A stretch of DNA of 64,000 nt from NCBI GenBank assembly GCA_008921705.1, contig VFFE01007563.1, forward strand, positions 1,481,800-1,545,799. Direction: 5' to 3'. Each line of letters starts with the position of its first letter. Position 1 is the first letter of the stretch. The position numbers and the translations under genes were made by a program. Shown here one piece after another: positions 13,633-60,546 of this stretch. The notes below the pieces were generated by a model. That model was not told the DNA's origin, ran no database searches, and saw only the letters and a program-made list of their open reading frames with translations. This DNA comes from Burhinus oedicnemus. Its lineage: Eukaryota; Chordata; Aves; Charadriiformes; Burhinidae.

Positions 13633-14920
13633 AGCAGAGTATGAGGACCGTGAGTGTGATGCAGCTGCAGTTCAGCAGCAAAGAGCTGAAGAGGTTGCTG
13701 CCACAGACACAGCTAAGAATAAGCACTACACCTTCCTTCCACTGCAAGCTGAATTAAGTTTTACGTTCATTTCCACCTGGCTCCAGCAAGCCGTAACACT
13801 GGCTGGATGTGAGGAAAAATAAGGTCATGTGTGATCCCACAGCCTTGAAAACAGGTCTTCAGAGCCTCTTCCCGCAACATCTCTTTTTGTGCTACTGGGC
13901 TTCGTAACTGTACAGCAGTGATCTATGCATATTTAACATAAAGACTGCCCACTAGGGTGCTGACTACTATATGACAATTTCAGCCAGCTCTCAACAGGCA
14001 AAATGGACTGTAAATGTTTATCATGTTATCTGGGCTCTTCTCTTGCAAAGTTCATGAGTCCATTTACCCAGAAGAGAAAAAAAATATCCATGGATTGTTG
14101 TCTGTCAGGAAATAGTAATTCAGAAACACTGGGCGCACTCTAAGTAGCTTTCTGAGTAAAGACAAGTAAGGAGGGAAGAGGACTTGCCCTGCTAAATGCC
14201 TGCTATATTGTAAACAATGTAAGTGAAATTATGACAAATAGGCCGGCAGAGTAAATACTAAATATACTGCTCATGGGAAGGAACTTTGCATGTGCAACAT
14301 ATTTTCTGTGTAGGCTGCTATTTTTTGAGCAAGTGCACATTTACTATGTAGAGAAATGCATAGAAAACACGGTTGTCACTGCTCAAATAGCCGTCCTGAC
14401 CAGCTTATATAAACACTAGCTAAAGCTGCTAGAGATTATTTGCAGAACATTGGATCTGATGAGCTCAACTATAAGATAGCTTGGGTAGTATAATATTTGG
14501 GATTACTGTAATAATCTCTTCAGGGAAAGTGTGCAGTATCAGCAGAACCATTGCTTGAGTCTTTGAGGGAAGTAGAAACTGTACAGTAATAATTCTGCAT
14601 TTATTACACACTTAAATCTTTCCCTGTGAATAAGGCAAGTATCTGAGCTCTTTATGGGGCCCAGGATAAGGCTTTGAGAATTTAATTAAGTATCTCTGAC
14701 TTGAACTCACCTATGGAGCCCAAATGATTGGTCTGGCAACCTGTTTTTGTTGTGTGGCAACTTGTTTTACTGTAGCACCATCCTTTGAAGTTACACACAT
14801 AATTTCCATGCATATGAGTTACTAGGGAAAAGAGTTCATAGATTAATTTAGCGAAGTGTGTGTTGAGAGGCAACGAAAATGCTTCTGTACAGATTCACAG
14901 AGTGCTAGGTGAGTTGTCAA

Positions 14921-14988
14921 AGTTCACTGATCCTTTGACCCTTTATGACCTCTTTGAGCACAGCCTTTCAGAGGTCAAGCTTTGACCC
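14921..14988. promoter_or_regulatory. Cluster of six nuclear-receptor half-site-like hexamers
   Basis: Within 68 bp are AGTTCA (14921-14926), TGATCC (14928-14933), TGACCC (14936-14941), TGACCT (14946-14951), AGGTCA (14972-14977) and TGACCC (14983-14988). The third and fourth form a direct repeat with 4-bp spacing, the type used by thyroid-hormone and LXR receptors. The last two are inverted with 5-bp spacing. It lies about 7.2 kb upstream of exon 2. Binding is inferred only from the motifs; the density could be chance. Confidence 0.35.
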
Positions 14989-16508
14989 ATAGCTTCTGAC
15001 AAGGGAGTTGATTTTCATCTTTTTGGATCTGGACACTGGGCTGTACTTGACTGTGTTAGCCATCACCACCCTGCGGAGGATACAGGCAGTTCTGCTTCTC
15101 TTCTGCTGCCTTCCCTGCCACTGAACCATCCTACAGAGTCTGGGAGAGCCTTAAACACTTCTGCTTCTTATGCACTTCAACCACTCTGTCTTGTCCAAAA
15201 TAACAAAACAAACAAGCTGCTAGGTAGCAATTTCTGTGCCTTTGGCATCTTCCTAACCTTTCACTGTTTCATTGAGTGTTGGGCTGCCATTCTTGGCAAA
15301 AAAGCTGCACGGCTTTTATTTGGAGTCCAAGAAACAACATCACCACCACTGTCTTGTAATAACCCCATGGAAATCCGGATTTTCTGTTAATTTACAAATG
15401 TTTTTAGCTCATTAAAATCATCACTTCTGGAGAAAAAAAGACTGGTAATCCAGGATAAGTATATATAAATTATCTCACAACACCGTGTCACTGCTCTTAA
15501 GACTGTTACAGGTTCTCTTGCTCACAACTAGCTTTCCTCCACAGACAGTCATCTAACCTTGCAAATCTTGCAGCTTTTCTAATTGATTAGCATAATGAAA
15601 TTCAGCTCTAAGCAATTATCCTTAGCCTGTTTTAAGCCTGAAGTCCTTTGCACCTATCTAAGGTGTGATAAAAAGCTAGAGGTCCAAAAGCATACGTTTT
15701 TAAAAGAACGTATCCCTTGGTCTAATAAAAGATATTACTTCTATCTGAAAATCTCATCTATCTCCTTGGACCATCACAAGCATGGCAACTTTTTACTATT
15801 CATAATTCGTTAAATAACACTACTAGATCCATTGTAGTTACACTCAGGAAAAGAAAGAAAGGGCATTTGAACAAAAACATATTTTCTTATTTCTGTTCTT
15901 ACTGTGATGGGAAAAGGTTGTTCTACTGCGGTCATTTTTTTTCCTATAAATTCCCCTTCTCTGCTGAATATAAAGGCAAGTAATCTGTGCAGATCATTCT
16001 TTCCAGATTTGTTCCAAAATTAGTATGTAAAAATAAGATACAAAAAGATCAGATAATATGAGCAGTTTGGAGATTACCTTTAGCTCTAGAGCAGCCATAA
16101 TCATTTGAACTCATTACTTCATCTGTCTATTTCAAAGCATTTGACAATGGTCTGTAAACACTATTATGGCCTTGTAATGGACACAAAAAGTCTTACAAAG
16201 TATATATCTACAGCGCAGTTATAAACATATTTCCTTCATATGCAAAACCTGCAAAAAAGGCTAATGTGATTTTGAAACTTTTCATCAGTCTACAGACATT
16301 GTCATGCATATTTCTAAGGTTTGATCTTACCTTTTTTTTCAAAACAAATTTTAAATGCACACAGTAAGGATGCACAGGGTAACTACATAAAGACTTTTTT
16401 TTTTGACAAAAGAACTTGAGGTTTTAAAAGGTTCTTTTCCTATAGTCTTTATAATAGCCATGCAATACAGGGCAGAGCTGATCTGTAAGAAGGGTGGATG
16501 TACAATTC

Positions 16509-16524
16509 TTTTTTTTTTTTTTTT
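16509..16524. repeat. Poly-T run of 16
   Basis: A simple T homopolymer in intron 1 followed by CCCAG. It looks like a splice acceptor, but no open exon with a matching donor follows. Confidence 0.85.
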
Positions 16525-17145
16525 CCCAGTGGAAAATCATAAGAGACAAAGGGGGAAAGAAAATGTGTCACCAAAAAAGCTTCCAAGTGACATTGATTAT
16601 AAACTAAAAAAAATTCAGCTAGGAGTGTGACACCGTGAAGGAAATCAGACCTGTCAATTGCATGGTTTATGGGAAAAACAATCTTTTTAGCAGTAATTTA
16701 TCACTCTTCTATTTCGAGTCAAGATCTATCAGATTTCTCAATAGCCAACTTCCAGGACTACCACTTATCTTGAAATTCATGACAAGTTTTTACAGATCGT
16801 GTACAGATCAAATCTGCTGTGTGTGCCCAGTGAGACATATAGATATAAAAGAACTTCTGCTTCTGGGGAATTTGTACGTCTCTGCACACGAGCTGTAGGA
16901 CTGGCATACTTGGGAATCATCAGCCCTACTGTATGTGCAGAGAGGGCCCTAGGCAGAGTGGACCTGACAGTCTTCATAGCTCTAACCAAGTCCAGGGTCC
17001 AGACTCACAGTAAGAGTTGTGTGTATCACTGTGCAAAAATGCTAAGATTTTATGAAAACATTATTTTCCTGGGTGAATTCCATCATATCTGCTTACTATA
17101 ATGGCTCATTTGGGGTATAGCTGACAGCAAATGTATCTACAGACA

Positions 17146-17174
17146 CATTAATTAACATTAGCTGGCATTAATTA
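17146..17174. promoter_or_regulatory. Two CATTAATTA homeodomain-type sites spaced 20 bp apart
   Basis: CATTAATTA occurs at 17146-17154 and again at 17166-17174, with a further CATTAGC between them. TAATTA is the core bound by many homeodomain factors. A 20-bp period puts both copies on about the same face of the helix. The regulatory role is inferred from motif and spacing only. Confidence 0.3.
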
Positions 17175-18103
17175 GCTTGCTGAGATATTGCTAACTATGT
17201 AGCTCTCACTGCATGAAGTACGACACAGGCTGAAAGCATAACTAGTATCCTCAGCTGTATGTTTTCAGATTATTAAATACAAATGCAAAGCACCTGAAGT
17301 CTTGCTGTGACGCCACAGACTACCTAATCCAATGGCAAAGGGGATACCAAGATCTAGTTGGCAGCCTAATTTACAGAGGAAACTTCTATTGACGGTAACG
17401 TCCAAGGAAGAAAACCTGTCTTACTTACAGAGGTCAGGATAAAAAAAAACAGAGTTGGCAACTAGATAAAAATGCTGAATATAATTAATTTGAAATCACT
17501 TAGGGATACAAACATGAAAGTGAAGTAGGCCAATCTACTAGCATTTTTCAAAGAACTCCAGCTTGACGATGATGGGAATTCTTGGAAGGTGAAGGAGCTG
17601 CTTTTTTTTGCTGTCGGTTCTCTGATTAGCCTTGATGTTTCCAAGTGCAATCCCTCCTGGATCAACAAATTAGAGAGAGGACTTCATCTTCAAAGTTCAT
17701 GCCCAGCATGCTTTAGTATCCTCTTTTGATCAAGAACTAAATATTGAAAGCTTGAGCCTTTTTTCCCCCTTGGAACCAAAGCTACAGGTCTGGGAGATTA
17801 TAGTCCTGTCTCTCCCGAATTCGGTTCCTCAGATGTTAAACTGAGATTATATAAAACATGAGTTTTGCTTTTTTCTTGTTCGACAACATATGCGTGAGAG
17901 TGGCAGTCCTCACAAATACACAACAGATGCATTAGCTGCCTTATTGACTCTTATCTTTGTTTCAAGAGGAATCTAATAAATTGACTGTGGAACTCCTTCC
18001 AGATTTATTCTTAATTTCACCAATATAACAATTCTTGAAACCTGATTATTGCCCTACTTTTAGGATAATGAATTTTGTGCCTGTGAGTAAATTTTTTGCT
18101 GGT

Positions 18104-18130
<27 letters not shown>
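18104..18130. repeat. Poly-A run of 27
   Basis: Twenty-seven consecutive A followed by GAGGGAGAAAG. No SINE or retrogene body is recognisable immediately upstream, so I call it a simple homopolymer and not a retrotransposed tail. Confidence 0.85.
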
Positions 18131-18134
<4 letters not shown>

Positions 18135-21100
18135 GAGAAAGAAAGCAGCTCCATCTACTTTTTTATTTCTCTTGGGGCAGTATTTGAGAAAATAGCTAAT
18201 GCTTGGTTTGAAGATGGTTGTAAGCACATACCTGTTTTTATCCAAGTGTTCATTTCAAATGTGTGGGATGATTTTGTATTTGCTTCCTTAACAGAATTCC
18301 ACCCTTATTCCTGTTGTCCTTAGGTTCCAGGTGGTAAACCCAGCATCTGTGGATTATTATTACTAGTCATGTAGAATTACTTAATTTCCATTGCAGCATT
18401 CTAATTTGTAGGGTGCTGTATAAAACTAGAGGCAGTTCCCAGCCCCAAAGAACTTCAAATTTAAGTATAAAATAAGAGATTAATACCGCAGAGATTTGGG
18501 ATGACGCTTTGGTACTGATGAGAGAGCTACAATTGGTGATAAGGAGCAATCACAATGCACATTATAAACGTTTTGTTAGACACCAGTGTGATGGTACTTT
18601 TGCAGGCTTCTGTTGAGTGATACAGCTCAAGACAGGATGAAAACTGAATGTGTTTGTTGAAAAATTGGACAAATGGACAGTTGAGACCAGTGTTATTGCT
18701 TGAAAAGAGGCAGGAGCCATTATTCTTATTTGCTTTCTTAAAGTTGGTGGGTAAGAAGGCAAGTGGAAGGACTTTAAAAGTGGAGATAAGTAGTTTTGCT
18801 CTTATTCCTTCCTCATGTTTACTACATTGGGAGAAAACAAGTTCTGTTCCTGTACTGCTGAAAGTTATCATTGTGGCAACTCCACTATTATAAGTTCATT
18901 CCATTTTTGCCTCAACATTCAGGAAGGGGTACTGAATCAATGCATTTTATATTTGTAAGGAATTCAGAAGCAAGCTGCTTGTTTTATAATAGCTATAAAG
19001 AAAGGTAGGATATACAGGTCCCTAAACTGTTTGTTGATCTAAGAGGAGAAGGGAAGAAGAAAAACAACATAAATTTATAGGTGACTGAACAAAGATACAA
19101 TGTGAAAAAGGTGTAGTAGCCTCTGACAATCATTAAATCTGCAAAAGAAACCTGGTACACTGGGTGTTAATTACAGTAATTCAAGAGGTTTCTGGGAATA
19201 CAGTGGCTTCTTTTTCATCTGGCCTGTACAATTAACAACTCAAGTTTTCTGTTATGAATCCTTAAATTGTTCCGCTGTCTTATGAACAAAAAGAAATGCC
19301 TTGGAGACAGGAGCAGAGTCTATTTTTCCAAACTTCCTCAAATGCCTTCTGTGTCCTAAAGATGCTGCCTTTTCTGTTAGCTCTCTAAGGAGCCATGATA
19401 GCAATTTCCTAGACATCCTGTGTTTACTAATTTATAGAATGGTTACTTTTGAATAAGGGTTTGAATTAATTGGTGAGTTGCAAGTCTAAAGTATTTATTT
19501 CATATTAATTGAAACCCAGAGCCTTAGCATTTAGTGACCTGGTCCACAAATATTTGCCATGAACATAGTGCTTATAATTGCAAGTCATGCATGGAATTAT
19601 TGATTGCTCACAGTAACGAGTACTGTGTCAAATGCAACAAGTGTCACAGGATCAATTCTTCTGTCTCTGTTCCTACTGCAGTTACAAACTGCATATGCAA
19701 GTCACATTAAAAGTACCTTCATATTGTTTTGGGTTTGTTTTTTTCTTCCTTTGTCTTGTCTTTTCCTGAAGATCTCCTCATATTCCCACTGTAGTTCCTG
19801 CCTCTAATGTTGACGTATGTCTTTGAAGCTTGTCAACATAAAGCAGCACGTGGTCCCAGAGCCGAGCCTTGCTCCCTCCACGTCTCTAAACAGAGACCTG
19901 TGAGCAATTACTCAAACTAGCCTCTCAAACAGCAGTACCTGGAGGTGCATGTTTAAATGTTTTAATTAACTCAACGGGGATAAGGTATAGGAATTTCTGA
20001 GCAGGATCAACCTGGCAAAAATGCCAAGATACTGCAGATGCTTTTCTGTAAGGAATTACCTTCTTTTTTATGCGTCTGTCATGCCAGGATATCTAATGAG
20101 TATTAACGTCTTAAGAAGGGAAAGAAACTACCACCACTTAGTTTATGAAAACAAAATGGGTTACAGAAGCTAACTCAAAAATTGTAGATGATACAGGAAA
20201 TTTTATTTCTAGGTATGAACTTTCTTAAGTACAAAGACAGGCAAGATTTTGGTTCTGGGTTGTCTCCATCCAGAACATATTAACAACAATTTGCTGTTTC
20301 CTATAATAAAATGAATTCTATCCATCCTAGATTAGAAGCAGTTTAAAAACGGGTTTGCTTGCCTAAGTGTTGCCTAAAAATGTGCTTGATCACAGACAGC
20401 ATCTCAGGAAAATGAGCTCATCATGGGGAACTAAGGTCTCTTTAGCCATCTGCAAACATCCCTCTTCCCTGGTTCCTTTTGGGATATGGTGTCCCAAAGG
20501 AATAGTTACTTGACTTCCCAGAGAAGAGGGGCTGCTAGCATTCACCTTGTGGAGTTTACCTTGATAAGCCTCTGCCCTCAGTAGGGGGCTAGGAGAGTAG
20601 GGGATGCAATGCACCTTTCAGTGGGAAGTGTGGTGGCTCAGTGGGACATGGTTCTTAGTTGTGGTTGTTTAACAACATGGCAGTAGGAAGGTAACTCTTG
20701 GCTTCTGCTAAGAGTGATAAATGATAAACATAGGTAGAAACAGGGCAAAATCCAGACTATATCATTACATTGTCACAGCATCCACTGTACAAGCGTGCTT
20801 AGGGCTCAGCTTACAATTTGCAGTCATTTTTAAGTACATTTTTTCCAGCATTTATAACCTTTTCAACTGCCCACAGGTTTGAAATGGAATGCGCTTATTA
20901 GGATGAACATCTGGACAATAATCTTGTTTCCCTGTCTCCCAATCCATTTTGGAGTTGGATGTGCCCAGTCAAAGAGCTAACAGCAATTCTTGTGTTCAGG
21001 ATAGCCAAACTGCACAAGCTTTCAGCTTTGCTACCCAAGGATTTGATGAGTGACTTGTGTTGCAGAGAACTGCTGCTATTGTTGCCCTGGGCGTGGAGGA

Positions 21101-22100
21101 AAGACATCTGGCAGGAGTACTGATCCTTACCAAGTATGATGCTACTTCTAAGAGGCAGGATAATTGCTAGGAGGCATGCATCCCACATAGGAAAACAAAT
21201 GAAATGGAAAGAAAATAGGTTTTCCATTTCTTCTCAACGTATCTGACTTGAATAAAGGCACAATCCTTCTTTACATTTCAGAGTATGCACTCTTACAGCG
21301 TTGTCAGAGGAAACATACACAGGATTCAAAGTATTTGAGGGAAGCAAACAGCTATATTAGCAAAAAAATATATGGAACATAGCGAAATATGTTTTCCTTC
21401 TCTGAATTAAATGACCATTATATTTATAAAAGGATCTGAAGCATATCCATATTCAAACATTTTCAGATAGTACCTACCTCTCCCGGCACACAGCCACTGG
21501 CTACTTAAACTCAGTCGGTGCGCCTTGCCTGTGTGTGACCTGGTGCTGAAACAAATAGCTTGAAGAGAAGGAGAGGTTAAGGAATTATTTGCAAGCCTAT
21601 CTCTGCCAGTGGGATTGGTATCTTTTTGTGTCTTGAAGCCATAATCTGAAGAAAGTGAAAACTTCATCACTTCTACTGCTTTGAAAAATGCATCAAAATA
21701 TACCATGTAATTCTACCTCAGCAAAATGAAAAGTCATGAATATTTGAGATGTGTAAGCAAGAACAATCTAGATAATTATTTAGGACCCCTAATGACTGTC
21801 ATCAGCAATAATGATGATAGTAAAACCAAATAGTAATGATAGTAATGATGAAGTAAAACCAAAAAAGGAGAATATGAGGAAAACCTTGCTAATCGTAAAA
21901 TGGCTTAAACAGTTGAAGAGTTTTTTGGGGTATGGCAGAAACTACAAAATGTGAAGGAATTAAAATTTGCCAAATCAAAGCATTCAGAAACACACAGTAC
22001 AATACAAAGCAGTTTCATATTGTCAGGGGGGCAAACAGGTTATCTGCTGTCCAGCTCCAGTTTTTAAGATCTTCATTTGAGAAAGAAAGAAATTAAATAG

Positions 22101-57754
<35,654 letters not shown>

Positions 57755-58018
57755 AGGGGATAATAGAATTTTCACGTAGTCATGGAATGCGTCACTATTA
57801 AGACAAAAAGAAATGTTTTCATGAAGAACTTATTAAAAATGTCACTACTGCAACACTAGGAATGTCCTGCACTTAATAGAATTATTTTTCACCGCTACAG
57901 TTTGAAGAATGTAAATATGCAACTCTGAGTGGGGATGTCTTTTTTCTCTTTTCTTTGTTTACTTTTTTTTTTTTGAACTGACAATGAATACACAAATATA
58001 GGACACTGGGTGTTACCT

Positions 58019-58045
58019 TTTTTTTTTATTTTATTTTATTTTATT
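58019..58045. repeat. RORB: T run and (TTTTA)n in the 3' UTR
   Basis: A T run followed by about four ATTTT units, then GGGGG. The A-containing pentamers overlap ATTTT motifs that could act as U-rich protein-binding sites in the mRNA. Confidence 0.75.
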
Positions 58046-58258
58046 GGGGGATGATTTGGGAGACAACTGTTCCTAGAATTTTATTGTAGATATACACAAG
58101 AATAGAGCAGTACTTTGCAGTATTACTCTTGCTGTTTATTGTTAAAATATAATTTAAGAAAATTCCACTTATTAGACTTGCCTATTTCTATGTTTTTAGA
58201 TAGTTTAATGCATGTGGAAATTTGTAGCTGTCTTGGAAATTATGGTGCATGTATGGAA

Positions 58259-58311
58259 TACACACATATATATATATGTGCTATATACTTTTATATATAT
58301 ATATATGTAGG
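58259..58311. repeat. (TA)n microsatellite, two blocks
   Basis: Two runs of AT dinucleotides flank GTGCTATATACTTT, giving a TA-rich self-complementary stretch in the probable 3' UTR. Confidence 0.85.
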
Positions 58312-58877
58312 TATTATATGCATACATGCTGTAGCTTAAAAAATCCCATGCCTACTTTTAAAGGATGCTCAGCCCAGCTGTCATGCATTTCTTACTCTCC
58401 ACGTAATGTATTAGATTTACTTTGGGTAATCAAGATCTGCTTTGCCAGTCAGAGTTAAATTATCAGCTGCCGATCTGTAATGACAGGATCACTTCTGAGA
58501 TATGTGTAATGTAGTGCATGTGTGCAGTCTGTAAATGAAACATCAGGAATGTATCAATGGTGCAAAAGCCTTGTCTGGATGATTTTAGTGGAGAGAGGAA
58601 AAGGTTTTTTGGAATTTTCTCCCTGTTACAGGGATAGACCATATATAAAAGTGAACATTGTAGGACCTGATGCCAGTGAAGTATCTGAAACGCGGAGTAA
58701 AAATGTAGACTATCCTACACGTATAGTTTTCTGATTCCACACATGATTTTATTTTATATATACTGCTTTGAAAAGTAGTTGCGAGGCTTTTTTTTTTGCT
58801 GAACTCAATGGAAAGACTTGTAATGAACTCAGTGAAAACGACAGGAAGCCTAAAATGTAGCTCTGAAGAGTAGCGGC

Positions 58878-58909
58878 AAAGGAAGGAAGGGAGGGAAGGA
58901 GGAGGAAAA
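58878..58909. repeat. GGAA-rich purine tract
   Basis: Thirty-two purines in a row made of GGAA, GGGA and GGA units. GGAA repeats can attract ETS factors, but nothing here shows that. Confidence 0.8.
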
Positions 58910-59001
58910 TCAAAGCGAGCAATGTCCGTGCTTATGAAGGCGAATATAACTATCACTGTTTCCGACAAAGCCATCATCTAGATGGGACTGATGGTTTCCA
59001 T

Positions 59002-59086
59002 TACACACATGCATATATGTATGTTACATACACATGCATGTACGTATGTATATGTCTGTATGTATATAACTGTATATACATGTATA
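59002..59086. repeat. Degenerate (GTAT/ACAT)n alternating tract
   Basis: About 85 bp of mostly alternating purine-pyrimidine sequence built from ACAC, GCAT, GTAT and TATA units, including uninterrupted alternation at 59002-59024 and 59025-59055. Likely a decayed tetranucleotide microsatellite; it could form Z-DNA or long imperfect hairpins in RNA. Confidence 0.75.
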
Positions 59087-59915
59087 GGGTTGATTCCACT
59101 TCAGGAGGGGAGCAAAGGATTGGGGTGGTCTTTTTGTCTGTCTCTGAATTGACTTTAAGTGCATTTGCTTGCAAAACTGACGGCAAACACAGAGGGGAGT
59201 GGAACACTGCCATGGACTTAATTTTGTGGATCAATCAAGTTTAATTAACAGTCATGATTAATGTATTTGGATTCTACCAGAGATACAAAACATGGACTTT
59301 TAGCTGTGGAAGAGGGATTCAGTTTCTGCTACGGCTCTGTCCTTACCACCACTTTTACCCGCTGTCAGCTTTTTCAGAGAAGTCACCTCTGGGGGCACCA
59401 GAGGAGGGCGTAGAGCAGAAAGAAGAGGAAGCAGGCAGTGGGGAAGAAAGGAAGTGAAGGCAGGATCACGAGCAGATATATTTCTTTATTTCAAATTTCA
59501 AAAAGAATTCAGCGCAATCTGAGGCAAGGCAAGGAGCAGCATGCTGGCCAGAAGGCCAAAGGACCCGCCGTCTGCGGGCTGCTTGGCAGCGTGGTGTCAC
59601 AGGGAGCCCACAGGGACACAGCTGGGCCACAGGGCTGGTGCAGAAACTTGGTTTGTTGCAGTGACAACTTAATGCCTCCAGCTTTTCCAGCAGACTCACA
59701 CTGCTCCGGTCTCAATCCTCCGTTCCCTTTTCTGCATGATCAAGTAATTCACAGACTATTCCGAGTACTTTGTGAAATTTTTCCCTTGCCCTCCCTAAGC
59801 CAGTTTGCAAGTTTACGTTCACATTTCATGGCAGAATCCAGTCTAGACAACATCTACATTTGCTCTGTTTTAACAATGCCAGACCACATACAAGAGCAGT
59901 TGCAGACTTTCAGCT

Positions 59916-59921
59916 AATAAA
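59916..59921 (+). terminator. RORB: Candidate polyadenylation signal AATAAA
   Basis: AATAAA followed within 15 nt by TGTTTCTCTCT, a U/GU-rich stretch suitable as a downstream element. It lies about 2.16 kb after the stop codon. It is one of several candidates, and the choice is not resolved. Confidence 0.3.
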
Positions 59922-60540
59922 TGTTTCTCTCTAGGTCCATTACAACTTCAAAAAGAAAAAAGAAAAAACCTGCACAGCAAAGTTAGTTGTGCTGGGAATT
60001 TTGTTGCAAGTATGACATGCTCTTCAAAATTACTTAGTCCTATAGAACAAGCAATTTCCAAAATACCTTTTTTGCTCCAAATTCAGAGCACATTTTCTGA
60101 TCTGTACTGATTACATTGAAGTATCTTCAATTAACATGATAAAGCATTGCTCTTGATGCTTCTTTATACCACTTAAACCCTAAGACTGGCGTTCCCTTAC
60201 AAGGTGATTTATCTGTTTGCAGCCCCCTTTACATGGCAAATTCGTGAAAAGGACTCCAAACTCCAACTCTTTCTAATATCAAAAAACTTAATTAACTGTA
60301 TTTACGTACTGCTTGTGTGAATTTATGGGGGAAAAACTCATGAAACTGAACCCTAGAAGTGCTCAGTTTTAACTGAAGGGGATTCATGTTTTCCTTGTCT
60401 TTTCCAACACTAGAACACACACATATATATGTGTTTGAAATCATTTATAAACTTGTTTTCATTATATCAAAAGTAACATATTTAGCCAACCCACAGAAAT
60501 ACAGGATATGTGATAAATATTACTCTTCTTAGTGCTGATA

Positions 60541-60546
60541 AATAAA
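60541..60546 (+). terminator. RORB: Candidate polyadenylation signal AATAAA
   Basis: AATAAA followed by GAGGTTTGTCATGTTT, again with a GU-rich element at the right distance. It lies about 2.79 kb after the stop. It is an alternative to the signal at 59916 or to distal sites beyond the window. Confidence 0.3.

Noticed and set aside
13508..13822. Open frames on both strands across the G run
   Set aside because: The 25-nt homopolymer creates Gly-rich and Pro-rich translations on opposite strands; this is a composition artefact.
16509..16540. T run plus CCCAG resembling a splice acceptor
   Set aside because: No in-frame exon with a donor and no protein similarity follows; exon 2 of RORB is already accounted for.
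18104..18140. A run as the tail of a processed pseudogene or SINE
   Set aside because: No retrogene body, RNA polymerase III promoter boxes or target-site duplication could be recognised beside it.
59438..59917. 159-codon open frame in the 3' flank
   Set aside because: It lies in a short GC-richer patch of the probable 3' UTR and its product has no recognisable domain or signal. The GC content alone lengthens open frames.
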